This document shows, in pieces, positions 1 through 8,336 of a stretch of 64,000 nt of DNA. The notes below the pieces were generated by a model, which was not told the DNA's origin, did no database searches, and saw nothing but the letters and a program-made list of their open reading frames with translations. The translations under genes and the position numbers were made by a program. The stretch's first letter is position 1, and each line of letters begins with the position of its first letter. The DNA comes from Cyanobium sp. AMD-g. Its GTDB lineage: Bacteria; Cyanobacteriota; Cyanobacteriia; PCC-6307; Cyanobiaceae. The DNA lies in contig NZ_JAGQCW010000008.1 in assembly GCF_024346395.1 (NCBI RefSeq), forward strand, positions 1 through 64,000, written 5' to 3'.

Positions 1-121
1 GGGTGGGGATCATCAGCACACCGAACCAACCGACATACAGACGGTTGTTGGTGGAGGTGACCCACTCACAGAACTGGTTCCACACCGAAGCGCCGGAGCG
101 CTGCTGGAGAGTGGCGGTCAT
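1..121 (-). CDS. psbA: Photosystem II D1 protein, N-terminal fragment (cut by window edge)
   Basis: Only the first 40 codons lie in the window, reading leftward from an ATG at 121. The translation begins [20 protein letters not shown] and continues into [19 protein letters not shown], which is the characteristic stromal N-terminus and start of the first membrane helix of D1. D1 is the photosystem II reaction-centre subunit that carries the Mn cluster ligands and QB site and is turned over in the light. The rest of the gene is outside the window, so the isoform cannot be judged. Confidence 0.97.
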   Translation of the reverse strand, partial: MTATLQQRSGASVWNQFCEWVTSTNNRLYVGWFGVLMIPT

Positions 122-204
122 GAGTGCAGAGAAGAGTGCCGGCAGGCGAATGCGCTGGCGCGCAGGCCTTGGGCGTAAGGAAGGGCGACGAATCGCCTGG
201 TGGG

Positions 205-210
205 ACTGTA
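205..210 (-). promoter_or_regulatory. Possible -10 element of psbA
   Basis: On the minus strand TGTTACAGT (extended -10 form, TACAGT at 210-205) lies about 80 bases before the psbA ATG. No convincing -35 hexamer is seen at the usual spacing. The 122-329 gap between psbA and the next gene holds no other supported feature. Confidence 0.25.
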
Positions 211-329
211 ACAGACTGTTGCGGCTTGTGAGCGGCGTCTTCATGAAGAAAAGCTGTGCCTCCTGCCTGGCCTGCCTCCCCTGCCGCTGCTAGGAGAAGC
301 GTTGCCCCGGTCATCTCGCCTCCCCGCCG

Positions 330-692
330 ATGGTCTCGCGTTCGTCGCTCGCTCCCCAGCCACCGCGCACCGCCGGCTTTCGCCTGCGCCGGCTGTCCCC
401 CGCCCTGCTGGTCCTGCCGCTGCTGGCAGCGGGTTGTCAGGGCTTGCCCAATGCCGAGAGTCGCCGCATCGACCAGCTCGAACTGAAGATCCAGCAGCTG
501 GAGCAACGGCTGAACAAGACCGACGCCCGCCCTGACACCGCCGACCCTGCCGGCAAGCCCCCGGCCGGCGTGGTCAAGTCGCTGACCCTGCGCACCGACA
601 CCGAGGATGACCGGCTGCGCATCTACTGGGCCGACGGCAGCAAGACCGACCTCCCCTGCACCAAGGAACAGACCACCCTCGTCTGCGGATGA
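330..692 (+). CDS. Small lipoprotein with coiled-coil segment, unknown function
   Basis: A 120-residue protein. After a basic N-terminus comes a hydrophobic stretch ending LLAAGC, a lipobox that predicts lipid attachment at about Cys36 and export. Residues about 47-62 form a short heptad-like coiled coil (IDQLELKIQQLEQRL), similar in style to Lpp/YbjP-type anchors. The C-terminal part (about 80-120) contains RIYWADGSKTDLPC and a second Cys near the end, which could form a disulfide. The next gene overlaps it by 4 bases, so the pair is probably cotranscribed. I do not recognise a named family. The start is the ATG nearest the signal peptide. Confidence 0.75.
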   Translation: MVSRSSLAPQPPRTAGFRLRRLSPALLVLPLLAAGCQGLPNAESRRIDQLELKIQQLEQRLNKTDARPDTADPAGKPPAGVVKSLTLRTDTEDDRLRIYWADGSKTDLPCTKEQTTLVCG

Positions 693-1111
693 CCATGTCT
701 TCCCCCCGTCTCCGGCCCCTGCTGGGCGCCCTGGCCCTGCTGCTGGCCGGCCCCGCGCCCGCCCTGGCCCAGATGAGCCAGGAACAGGCCTTCCAGCGCG
801 GCCGCGGCGTCAACCTGGCCCGCATGCGGGGCGAGGTGATCAACGGCGGCCTGGGCGTCTATCGGCCCGCCCTGTGCATGTACGAGCGCAGCGGTGGCAA
901 CTGCCTGGTGCGCTCCGACGCCGAGGGCCTGCTGTTCCGCTTCTACGGCGGCGTCCCTGGCTGGGCCCAGCTCGGCCTGCCGCCAACGGTGGAAACCGAG
1001 ATCCTCATCTCCCCCGACGGTCGCAACGTCGTGAGCGTCCTCTACAACGGCCCGCCCCGATCGCAGCCGGCCCCCGCCGGGCAGCCCCAGGCGCCTCAGC
1101 CCGGAGTCTGA
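689..1111 (+). CDS. Exported hypothetical protein
   Basis: A 140-residue protein starting in an ATGA overlap with the lipoprotein gene before it. It has a clear signal peptide (LLGALALLLAGPAPALA, likely cleaved before QMSQ) and a mature part of about 110 residues with two Cys (CMYERSGGNC), likely disulfide-bonded outside the cytoplasm. The tail is Pro/Gln-rich (PPRSQPAPAGQPQAP), typical of low-complexity C-termini in cyanobacterial exported proteins. No enzyme motif is seen. Its 3' end overlaps the convergent aspartoacylase-like gene by 16 bases. Confidence 0.75.
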   Translation: MTMSSPRLRPLLGALALLLAGPAPALAQMSQEQAFQRGRGVNLARMRGEVINGGLGVYRPALCMYERSGGNCLVRSDAEGLLFRFYGGVPGWAQLGLPPTVETEILISPDGRNVVSVLYNGPPRSQPAPAGQPQAPQPGV

Positions 1112-2040
1112 AGATTGCTGGCCAGGCCCTGGAGCGCCTGGCCCCAGGAGGACTCCACGGGCCAGGCTTCACGGCGGGTCAGGCTGAGGGCGATGCCCTT
1201 CTCGCCGTAGGCCGCCTCGTTGATGAACACGGCCCGGACGGCCGCCTCTCCCTGATCGGCCTGGGGGTGGAACGGGATCGTGACGCCTTCCGCGGTGAGA
1301 AACAGGGGCTCGCCAGCGCCGATCGGCTGCCAGTCGCGTCCCTGGCGTTGCGGGTGCACCACCGCCGCCGGCGATCCGTCGTCGTGGCGCGGCAGGTCGA
1401 GGCTGCCCAGGTGCCGATGCACCACCAGCCGTGCCGGCTGGCGCAGGGCACCGCAGCGGGCCTGGGCCAGCACCTCCAGGGCCGCCTCCAGGGTCAGCTG
1501 GCTCTGCCGGCAGATGGTGGACTGGATCACGCCCTGGGGCACCGGACCCACCTCCACCACCAGTCCGCAGGGCCAGCGCTCCACCAGATAGCCGGTCTGG
1601 GAGCGGTCCTGCTCGTGCAGGTAGATCGGCAGTCCCAGCCGCTGCTGCAGCCCCGCCGCCAGGGCCAGATCAGCCGGCCTGCGGCCGTAGACCACCAGGC
1701 TGTTGCCCATGGCGGCGGTGGTGCTGTGCAGGTCGAGGGCCACCAGGCAGGGGGCGCTGCCTTCGGGCCCGTGGAGAGCCAGCAGCTCCCGGGCCCGCTG
1801 CCGTTCCCGGCCCCCCGGATCGGGGGCGTCCAGCAGGGCCGGCACGAAACTGCGGTTGAGGTCCTGGTCCAGGTAGCGGGCGCCGGCGGCATGGGCGGCG
1901 GGATTGCCCAGCACCAGCTCCAGGGCGAGGCCGCTGCTGCGCAGCAGCGCCGGGTGCCGTCGCCAGGCCTGCAGCAGCCAGGGCGCGTTGCGCTCGTTGC
2001 CGTGGGTGCCCCCCACCACCATCACCCGGCCCGCCACCAT
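1096..2040 (-). CDS. Aspartoacylase-like zinc hydrolase (AspA/AstE family)
   Basis: About 314 residues if started at the ATG at 2040, giving MVAGRVMVVGGTHGNE. An upstream in-frame start at 2091 would add 17 poor-looking residues and leave only 5 bases to the divergent gene. GGTHGNE is the zinc-binding HxxE motif of the succinylglutamate desuccinylase/aspartoacylase branch of M14 carboxypeptidases. LDQDLNRSF (substrate arginine region), LVALDLHSTT (third zinc His) and LVVEVGPVPQG (general-base Glu) follow in the expected order. The family hydrolyses N-acyl amino acids. The true substrate in cyanobacteria is not known. It lies near psbA. Confidence 0.85.
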   Translation of the reverse strand: MVAGRVMVVGGTHGNERNAPWLLQAWRRHPALLRSSGLALELVLGNPAAHAAGARYLDQDLNRSFVPALLDAPDPGGRERQRARELLALHGPEGSAPCLVALDLHSTTAAMGNSLVVYGRRPADLALAAGLQQRLGLPIYLHEQDRSQTGYLVERWPCGLVVEVGPVPQGVIQSTICRQSQLTLEAALEVLAQARCGALRQPARLVVHRHLGSLDLPRHDDGSPAAVVHPQRQGRDWQPIGAGEPLFLTAEGVTIPFHPQADQGEAAVRAVFINEAAYGEKGIALSLTRREAWPVESSWGQALQGLASNLQTPG

Positions 2041-2096
2041 CAACGTCTCGCCCACAGGGCACCAGCCTGGCGCAGAGTCAGGGCTGCACACCGCTG

Positions 2097-3095
2097 ATGT
2101 CCATGGCCCCGCCCGCCACCCTGGTGCGCACCGCCCGGCAGCTCTGGCAGTGCCAGTGGCGCCTGTTGATGGGGGGGCTCGGCCCCGCCGATGGCCAGGG
2201 CCGCTACCGCCGCCCCGCCGGGGCCTTCACGGCCGTGCCGCCCCTGCCGGAGGACGCGGCCGACCCCGGCGGCCACGTGCTGATCGTGGGCCGCAGCTGC
2301 CCCTGGGCCCACCGGGCCTGGCTCACCTGGACCCTGCGGGGTCTGGCTCCCTCGATCGAGACGGTGGTGGTGGTGCCCGATCCGGCCGCCGGCCGCTGGC
2401 GGTTCGAGACGCCCTTCGAGGGCTGCCAGACCCTGCTCGACCTCTACCGCCGCTGCGGCGCCGATCCCCGGGCCCGGGCCACCGTGCCGGCCCTCTATTC
2501 CCGGCGGACGGGGACGATCCTGGTGAACGAGAGCGCCCGCCTGATCGAGCTGCTCAACGCCTGGCCCGCCGCGCCCGGGGCTCCGGACCTGGCCCCGCCG
2601 GCGGACCTGCCGGCGATCAGCGCCTGGCGGGAGCGGCTGCAGGGCGATGTCAACGACGGGGTCTACCGCTGTGGCTTCGCCCGCAACCAGACCGCCTACG
2701 ACGAGGCCGAAGGGGCCCTGTTCGACACGCTGGAGGCCGTCGAGGCGGCCCTCGGCGCTGGCGGTGAGAGCGGCGGCTGGCTGTGTGGCGGCCCTGCCCC
2801 GAGCCTGGCGGACGTGGTGCTGTTCCCCACCCTGATCCGGATGGAGCTGGTCTACGCCCCCCTGTTCGGCTGCAGCCGCCGGCCCCTCTGGCAGCTGCCC
2901 GGGCTCTGGGACTGGCGCCGCCGATTCCACGCCCTTGAGGGGGTCGCCGCCACCTGCTTCCCGGACGCCTGGCGCCGCGACTACTTCGGGGCCCTGTTCC
3001 CCCTGCATCCCTCCGGCATCGTCCCGGCGGGACCGGACCTGGCCACACTGGTAGGCAGCCCGCCCCCGGCCGCCCCCGGCGCCCCCATCCGATGA
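2097..3095 (+). CDS. Glutathionyl-hydroquinone reductase (xi-class glutathione S-transferase)
   Basis: A 332-residue cytosolic protein. Residues 62-74 contain RSCPWAHR, the CPWA active-site motif of the Omega/Xi GST branch (YqjG/Ecm4), with Cys68 as the catalytic nucleophile. The Glu/Ser glutathione-binding segment TILVNESARLIELLN and the C-terminal helical domain (PSLADVVLFPTLIRME) are in the usual places. These enzymes reduce glutathionyl-hydroquinones to hydroquinones using a second glutathione. The length matches the family. It begins a run of three genes whose ends overlap by 4 bases (GST, DUF2301, ABC-F), so they are translationally coupled. Confidence 0.9.
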   Translation: MSMAPPATLVRTARQLWQCQWRLLMGGLGPADGQGRYRRPAGAFTAVPPLPEDAADPGGHVLIVGRSCPWAHRAWLTWTLRGLAPSIETVVVVPDPAAGRWRFETPFEGCQTLLDLYRRCGADPRARATVPALYSRRTGTILVNESARLIELLNAWPAAPGAPDLAPPADLPAISAWRERLQGDVNDGVYRCGFARNQTAYDEAEGALFDTLEAVEAALGAGGESGGWLCGGPAPSLADVVLFPTLIRMELVYAPLFGCSRRPLWQLPGLWDWRRRFHALEGVAATCFPDAWRRDYFGALFPLHPSGIVPAGPDLATLVGSPPPAAPGAPIR

Positions 3096-3760
3096 GCAGC
3101 ACCCTGGCCACCCCGGACGGCGCCGACCCCGTCTTCGAGGGGGTGTACGGCACCTTCTCGATCACCGCCACTGACCGCCGCGAGGTGCTGGGCTACCGCC
3201 TGGCCCTCACGGCCGTGGCCGTGGGCCAGCTGGCCCTGCTGGCCCAGTGGCGCCAGCTCGGCCCCGACCTGCTCTGGCCCTGGCTGCTGGTGATGGCGGC
3301 CGGCCTGGGCCTGGCCCTGCGCTGGATCCACATCTACCTGCGTCCCCTGCACCGGGCCCTGCAGCTGTTCTGGCTGGCCGGTTGCCTTGGCGGACTGCTG
3401 CTGGCCCTGCGGGCCGGACCGGGCCAGATGCTCCCCGCCCTGGCGCAGCAACCCCTGTGGATCCTGGCGGTGGGGCCCTTCTTCGCCGCCCTGGCCGGCA
3501 TCGGCTTCAAGGAGTTCTTCTGCTTTCAGCGGCCGGAGGCGATCGGCGTCACCCTGCTGCTGCCCCTGGCTCTGCTTGGGCGCCTGGCCGGTCTGCTGAG
3601 CCCCGCCACGACCGGCAGCCTGCTGGCCGCCGAAGCGTTGCTGCTGCTGGTGCTCTGTCTGCGCAAGTTCCCCATGCCGGCGGCGGCGGATGTGGGCGAC
3701 AAGAGCGTCTTCGCCCATCTGGAGCAGCAGCGCCTGGGCCAGAGCGGCGACACCCCATGA
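3092..3760 (+). CDS. DUF2301 family integral membrane protein
   Basis: A 222-residue protein with about six hydrophobic segments (for example LLWPWLLVMAAGLGLALRW and PLWILAVGPFFAALAGIGF). The N-terminal EGVYGTFSITATDRREVLGYRLAL and the central FKEFFCFQRPEA match the conserved blocks of the cyanobacterial/plastid DUF2301 family, whose function is unknown. It overlaps both neighbours by 4 bases (ATGA), which implies cotranslation with the GST upstream and the ABC-F ATPase downstream. Confidence 0.85.
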   Translation: MSSTLATPDGADPVFEGVYGTFSITATDRREVLGYRLALTAVAVGQLALLAQWRQLGPDLLWPWLLVMAAGLGLALRWIHIYLRPLHRALQLFWLAGCLGGLLLALRAGPGQMLPALAQQPLWILAVGPFFAALAGIGFKEFFCFQRPEAIGVTLLLPLALLGRLAGLLSPATTGSLLAAEALLLLVLCLRKFPMPAAADVGDKSVFAHLEQQRLGQSGDTP

Positions 3761-5679
3761 GCGCGATCAGCCTGGTGGGGGCCGCCAAGGACTTTGGCGT
3801 GCGCAGCCTGTTCTCCGATCTCGACCTGCACGTGGGTGAGCGGGACCGGCTGGGGCTGATCGGCCCCAACGGCGCCGGCAAGAGCACCCTGCTGCGGGTG
3901 CTGGCGGGCCTCGAACCGCTCGATCGCGGTGAGCGCCGCTGCCATGCCCGCACCCGGGTGGTGCTGCTCGACCAGGAGCCCCGGCTGGATCCGGCCCTGA
4001 CGGTGCTGGAGCAGGTGTTCGCCGGGGACGGGGAAGCCATGGGCCTGCTGCGGGAGTACGCCGGCGTGAGCCACCAGCTGGCCCTCCATCCAGAGGACGG
4101 CCAGCACCTGGCCCGCCTCAGCGCCCTGCAGCACCGCATGGACGGCTGCCAGGCCTGGGACCTGGAGCGCCGCTGCCGGGAGGTGCTGGAGCGCCTGGGC
4201 ATCGACGCAGCCCACCAGGAGCGGACGATCGGCGAGCTCTCCGGCGGCAACCGGCGCCGCGTCGCCCTGGCGGCGGCCCTGGTGGCCGAACCGGAGGTGC
4301 TGCTGCTGGATGAACCCACCAACCACCTCGATGCCGAAGGGGTGGAGTGGCTGCAGAGCTACCTGGATCGTTTCGCCGGCGCCCTGGTGCTCGTCACCCA
4401 CGACCGCTACCTGCTGGACCGGGTCACCCGCCGGATCGTGGCGGTGGAGCGGGGCGAGGCCCGGCCCTATGAGGGCAACTACGGCACCTACCTGGGCCTG
4501 AAGGCGGCCGAAGAGGAGGCCGAAGCCTCCACCGCCGCCAAGCTCAAGGGGACCCTGCGGCGGGAACTGGCCTGGCTGCGCCAGGGCCCCAAGGCCCGCA
4601 GCACCAAGCAGAAGGCCCGGCTGCAACGCATCGATGCCCTGCTGGAGGCCCCCGCCCGCCAGGGGCGCACCAGCCTGGCGATGGCCGCCACCGCGCGGCG
4701 CATCGGCAAGCGGGCGATCACCGCCGAGGGGCTGGCGGTCGCCGTGGGTGAGCGCACCTTGCTGCGCGACTTCAGCTACGACTTCAGCCCCGAGGACCGG
4801 GTGGGGATCATCGGGCCCAACGGGGCCGGCAAATCCAGCCTGCTGGAGGTGATCGCCGGGCGGCGCCCCCCCAGCGAGGGCCTGCTGGAGCTGGGGGGCA
4901 CGGTGAAGCTGGCCTACTTCGACCAGCACAGCGACGTGCTGCTGGCCAGGGACGGCAAGCGCAAGGTGATCGAGGTGGTGCAGGAGGCCGCCAGCCGGGT
5001 CCAGGTGGACGGGGTGGAGCTGACGGCCTCCCAGCTGCTGGAGCGGTTTCTGTTCCCCCCGGCCCAGCAGCACCAACCCGTGGCGAAGCTCTCCGGGGGC
5101 GAGCGCCGGCGCCTGCACCTCTGCCGGCTGCTGATCGAAGCCCCCAACGTGCTGCTGCTGGACGAGCCCACCAACGACCTCGACGTGCACACCCTGAGCG
5201 TGCTGGAGGAGTTTCTCGACGATTTCCGCGGCTGTGTGGTGGTGGTTTCCCACGACCGCTGGTTCCTGGATCGCACCGTCGACCGCCTGTTCCACTTCGA
5301 GGACGGCCGGCTGGAGCGCTTCGAGGGCAACTACAGCAGCTGGCTGGAGCGACGGGCAGAATCGCCGGCCACCACCCCTGGTCCGGCCGCCGCCGCAGCC
5401 TTGGCCCAGGTGGCCGCCAAGCGTTCGGCCCCATCCGCCAAGGTCCCGTCGGACGGCCCCAGGCGGCGAAGCTTCAAGGAGACCCGGGAGCTGGAGCGCC
5501 TCGAAACCGAGCTGCCCCAGCTCGAACAGCAACGCCGCGAGCTGGAGCAGCACCTGGCGGCTCCCAGTGGCCCGGATTACGCCCGCCTGGAGGAGCTGAC
5601 CCATGAGCTGGCGGCCCTGGTGGAGCGGATCCACGCGGCGGAGGAGCGCTGGCTGGTGCTGAGCGAGCTGGCCGCCTGA
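3757..5679 (+). CDS. ABC-F family ATPase (Uup/EttA-like)
   Basis: A 640-residue cytosolic protein with two nucleotide-binding domains and no membrane segment. Domain 1 has Walker A GPNGAGKS at 36-43, signature LSGGNRRR near 159 and Walker B LLLDEPTNHLD. Domain 2 has GPNGAGKS near 352, LSGGERRR near 445 and LLLDEPTNDLD. A charged linker (about 230-310) joins them. A C-terminal coiled coil (FKETRELERLETELPQLEQQ and on) resembles the DNA- or ribosome-binding tail of Uup. ABC-F proteins act on the ribosome or on replication/recombination intermediates, not in transport. The start is the ATG that overlaps the preceding stop. Confidence 0.93.
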   Translation: MSAISLVGAAKDFGVRSLFSDLDLHVGERDRLGLIGPNGAGKSTLLRVLAGLEPLDRGERRCHARTRVVLLDQEPRLDPALTVLEQVFAGDGEAMGLLREYAGVSHQLALHPEDGQHLARLSALQHRMDGCQAWDLERRCREVLERLGIDAAHQERTIGELSGGNRRRVALAAALVAEPEVLLLDEPTNHLDAEGVEWLQSYLDRFAGALVLVTHDRYLLDRVTRRIVAVERGEARPYEGNYGTYLGLKAAEEEAEASTAAKLKGTLRRELAWLRQGPKARSTKQKARLQRIDALLEAPARQGRTSLAMAATARRIGKRAITAEGLAVAVGERTLLRDFSYDFSPEDRVGIIGPNGAGKSSLLEVIAGRRPPSEGLLELGGTVKLAYFDQHSDVLLARDGKRKVIEVVQEAASRVQVDGVELTASQLLERFLFPPAQQHQPVAKLSGGERRRLHLCRLLIEAPNVLLLDEPTNDLDVHTLSVLEEFLDDFRGCVVVVSHDRWFLDRTVDRLFHFEDGRLERFEGNYSSWLERRAESPATTPGPAAAAALAQVAAKRSAPSAKVPSDGPRRRSFKETRELERLETELPQLEQQRRELEQHLAAPSGPDYARLEELTHELAALVERIHAAEERWLVLSELAA

Positions 5680-5791
5680 GCGCCGCTGCAGGGGGCGATG
5701 GGTGTGCGGGACCCCACAGGAAAAGGCGGCGACCCTGCCCCGACCGTATGGTGTCTGCGGTGAGTTCCGGCTCGTGAAGGCCGGTTTTTGC

Positions 5792-6010
5792 ATGAAGACG
5801 ATCGACGATCACATCGAGAAGGACAAGGTCGAGATCGAATCGGCCAAGGCCGACGGCAATCTCGGCAAGGTGCGCCATCTCGAGGAGGAGCTCAAGGCCC
5901 TCAACGAGTACAAGGAGCACCACCCCGAGGACAGCCACGACCCCAGCCCCCTTGAGGTGTACTGCGACCTCAACCCCGAAGCGCCCGAGTGCCGCGTCTA
6001 CGACGACTGA
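5792..6010 (+). CDS. cp12: CP12, redox regulator of the Calvin cycle (short form)
   Basis: A 72-residue acidic, intrinsically disordered-type protein ending YCDLNPEAPECRVYDD. This is the CP12 C-terminus whose Cys pair forms a thioredoxin-controlled disulfide and inserts into the GAPDH active site. The KEHHPEDSHDP block is the usual centre, which contacts phosphoribulokinase. The N-terminal Cys pair of classical CP12 is absent, as in other marine picocyanobacterial forms. It should scaffold the inactive GAPDH-CP12-PRK complex in the dark. It sits alone after the ABC-F gene (112-base gap) and convergent with obgE. Confidence 0.95.
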   Translation: MKTIDDHIEKDKVEIESAKADGNLGKVRHLEEELKALNEYKEHHPEDSHDPSPLEVYCDLNPEAPECRVYDD

Positions 6011-6022
6011 TCCCGGGGCGGT

Positions 6023-7015
6023 TCAGGTGATGCCCAGCTGCTGCCAGACGGCGGCCAGCAGGGCATCGAGCCCCTGGGAGGCGGCTGCGGAGATGACCAG
6101 CGGGGTCTGGCCGGTGTGGGCGCCGATGGCGGCCACCCGCTGCTCCAGCTCCTCGGCATCACACAGTTCCATCTTGTTCAGCACCACCAGGCGGGGGCGC
6201 TCGCTGAGCCCGTTGCCGTAGGCGGCCAGCTCCTCCTCCACCACCAGCAGATCCCTGAGCACGTCCTCGCCGCCCGCATCCACCAGATGCAGCAGCAGGC
6301 GGGTGCGCTCAATGTGGCGCAGGAATTCGTGGCCCAGGCCGGCCCCACGGGCCGCCCCAGCGATCAGGCCGGGAATGTCGGCGAAGACGGTGCCGTCACC
6401 ACTTGGCCGCCGCACCACCCCCAGGTTGGGCACCAGGGTGGTGAAGGGGTAGTCGGCGATCTTGGGCCTGGCCGCGGAGAGCACGGCGATCAGGGTGCTC
6501 TTGCCGGCATTGGGCAGACCGATGATCCCCACCTCAGCCAGCAGCTTGAGCTCCAGCTGCAGCTTCCATTCCTCGCCCTCCTTTCCCTCGGTGAACTTTT
6601 CCGGAGCCCGGTTGCGGTTGCTGAGGTAGTGGGCGTTGCCCAGCCCACCCCGGCCGCCGGCCGCCACCAGCAGCTCCTCGCCAGGGTTGGTGAGATCGCC
6701 CAGCAGGATGCCGGTGCGGCAGTCGCGCACCTCCGTGCCGCACGGCACCCGGATCGTCAGGGTGGAGGCGCTGGCTCCGGAGGAGCGGTTCGGGCCGCCG
6801 CGGCGGCCGTCATCGGCGGCAAACAGGCGCCGGTACTTGAAATCCAGCAGGGTCTGGAGATTGGAATCGGCCACGAGCAGCACGTCACCGCCACGCCCCC
6901 CGTCGCCGCCGGAGGGGCCCCCGGCGGGCACGTATTTCTCACGACGGAAGGCCACGATGCCGTCGCCGCCGCGGCCGGCGCGCACGGCGATGCGGGCCTG
7001 ATCGATGAACTGCAA
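6023..7015 (-). CDS. obgE: Obg/CgtA GTPase
   Basis: About 330 residues starting at a TTG at 7015, which gives the family-typical beginning [19 protein letters not shown]. The N-terminal Gly-rich Obg fold (about 1-157) is followed by a G domain with G1 GLPNAGKS, G2/G3 FTTLVPNLG and DIPGLI, and G4 NKMEL. The usual C-terminal OCT extension is short or missing. Obg acts in 50S subunit maturation and stress signalling. Any ATG further upstream would overlap the divergent ABC gene, so TTG is preferred. Promoters of the two genes must share the 64-base gap. Confidence 0.95.
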   Translation of the reverse strand: MQFIDQARIAVRAGRGGDGIVAFRREKYVPAGGPSGGDGGRGGDVLLVADSNLQTLLDFKYRRLFAADDGRRGGPNRSSGASASTLTIRVPCGTEVRDCRTGILLGDLTNPGEELLVAAGGRGGLGNAHYLSNRNRAPEKFTEGKEGEEWKLQLELKLLAEVGIIGLPNAGKSTLIAVLSAARPKIADYPFTTLVPNLGVVRRPSGDGTVFADIPGLIAGAARGAGLGHEFLRHIERTRLLLHLVDAGGEDVLRDLLVVEEELAAYGNGLSERPRLVVLNKMELCDAEELEQRVAAIGAHTGQTPLVISAAASQGLDALLAAVWQQLGIT

Positions 7016-7053
7016 GGAAGGTTTTCTGCCGGGGCTCGGATGAGGAACAACCC

Positions 7054-7059
7054 TAGGAT
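7054..7059 (+). promoter_or_regulatory. Putative -10 (TAGGAT) of the ABC ATPase gene
   Basis: TAGGAT lies 20 bases before the TTG start at 7080. The surrounding 13 bases (CCTAGGATCCCCC) recur exactly before psbX at 30633-30645, and TAGGAT also precedes hemB at similar spacing. No clear -35 is seen. Confidence 0.4.
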
Positions 7060-7079
7060 CCCCCGGTTGCAGCGCTTGT

Positions 7080-8318
7080 TTGGCCGAGGTCCGCTTCCAG
7101 AAGGTCGGCAAGACCTACCCGCCCCGTCGTGGCGGCAGCCCGGTGGAGGTGCTGCGCGAACTCGACCTGAAGATCGAGGACGGTGAATTCCTGGTGCTGG
7201 TGGGCCCCTCGGGCTGCGGCAAGAGCACCCTGCTGCGGCTGCTGGCGGGCCTGGAGGCCACCACCTCGGGCGAGATCTACGTGGGCGAGCGGCCCGTGAG
7301 CCGGCTGCGGCCCGCCCAGCGGGATGTGGCGATGGTGTTCCAGAGCTACGCGCTCTATCCCCACCTGAGCGTGGCCGACAACATCGGCTTCGGCCTGCGG
7401 CGCAGCCGCCACCGAAGCCTGCCCCAGCAACTGCAGGACAGCCTGCACCGGGCCAGCCGTGGATGGCCGGCGGCCCTGCGGATCGCTTCCGAGCGGGAGC
7501 GCCGCATCGAAGCGCGCATCGACGAGGTGGCCGCCACCCTGGAGCTGGAGCCCCTGCTGGAGCGCCGGCCCAAGGAGCTCTCCGGCGGCCAGAAGCAGCG
7601 GGTGGCCCTGGGCCGGGCCATCGCCCGCCAGCCGGCGGTGTTTCTGATGGATGAACCGCTCAGCAACCTCGACGCCAAGCTGCGCACCGGCACCCGCACC
7701 CAGATCGTCGAGCTGCAGCGGCGCCTGGGCACCACCACCCTCTACGTCACCCACGACCAGGTGGAGGCCATGACCATGGGCCACCGGATCGCCGTGCTCA
7801 ATGAGGGCCGGCTGCAACAGCTGGGGACACCGATGCAGCTCTACCAGTGGCCCTCCAACCTGTTCGTGGCCCAGTTCATCGGCAGCCCGGCGATGAACCT
7901 GCTGCCGGTGGAGGTGGCTGGCTCGGCGCAGCTGCTGCTGGGCGGGCGGCGCTTCCCGGTGGAGGGTCCGATGGCCGACCTGCTCGGCGACTGGATCGGC
8001 CACCGGATCACGGGCGGCCTGCGGCCGGAGCACCTGCGGCTGGCCCCGGCCACCAACCGCAACCTGGCGGCGGAGGTGAGCCACTGCGAGGCCCTGGGCA
8101 ACGAACAGCTGGTCACCTGCCGGCTGCTGGAGGGCAGCCACCTGGTGCTGGTGCGGGCCACCCCGGACCAGAGCGTGACCGTGGGCCAGACCGTGCATCT
8201 CGACGTCGAACCCACGGGCTGGCGCCTGTTCGACGGGCTCGGGGCGGCCCTGCTGCCGACCGAAGCACCCCCCCCGCCGCCGCGGCAGGAACCCCAGCTG
8301 CCCGCCATCAGCCACTGA
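7080..8318 (+). CDS. Sugar-type (CUT1) ABC transporter ATP-binding protein
   Basis: A 412-residue ATPase with a TTG start. Walker A GPSGCGKS lies near 42-49, Q-loop [12 protein letters not shown], signature LSGGQKQR, Walker [17 protein letters not shown], switch His in [13 protein letters not shown], and a C-terminal TOBE/MalK-like regulatory half (about 245-400). It resembles UgpC/MsmX/GgtA ATPases that energise uptake of sugars, glucosylglycerol or glycerol-phosphate. No permease or binding protein is adjacent, so it probably serves a transporter encoded elsewhere. About 35 extra residues ([20 protein letters not shown] and on) are inserted between the Q-loop and the signature. The proline-rich tail is non-conserved. 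Confidence 0.9.
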   Translation: MAEVRFQKVGKTYPPRRGGSPVEVLRELDLKIEDGEFLVLVGPSGCGKSTLLRLLAGLEATTSGEIYVGERPVSRLRPAQRDVAMVFQSYALYPHLSVADNIGFGLRRSRHRSLPQQLQDSLHRASRGWPAALRIASERERRIEARIDEVAATLELEPLLERRPKELSGGQKQRVALGRAIARQPAVFLMDEPLSNLDAKLRTGTRTQIVELQRRLGTTTLYVTHDQVEAMTMGHRIAVLNEGRLQQLGTPMQLYQWPSNLFVAQFIGSPAMNLLPVEVAGSAQLLLGGRRFPVEGPMADLLGDWIGHRITGGLRPEHLRLAPATNRNLAAEVSHCEALGNEQLVTCRLLEGSHLVLVRATPDQSVTVGQTVHLDVEPTGWRLFDGLGAALLPTEAPPPPPRQEPQLPAISH

Positions 8319-8336
8319 CCCCTCAGCCACTGAGCC

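Noticed and set aside
243-293. Cys-rich 16-residue frame ([16 protein letters not shown])
   Set aside because: An ATG and dense Cys are eye-catching, but there is no start signal, the length is within chance for this GC content, and no neighbour supports it.
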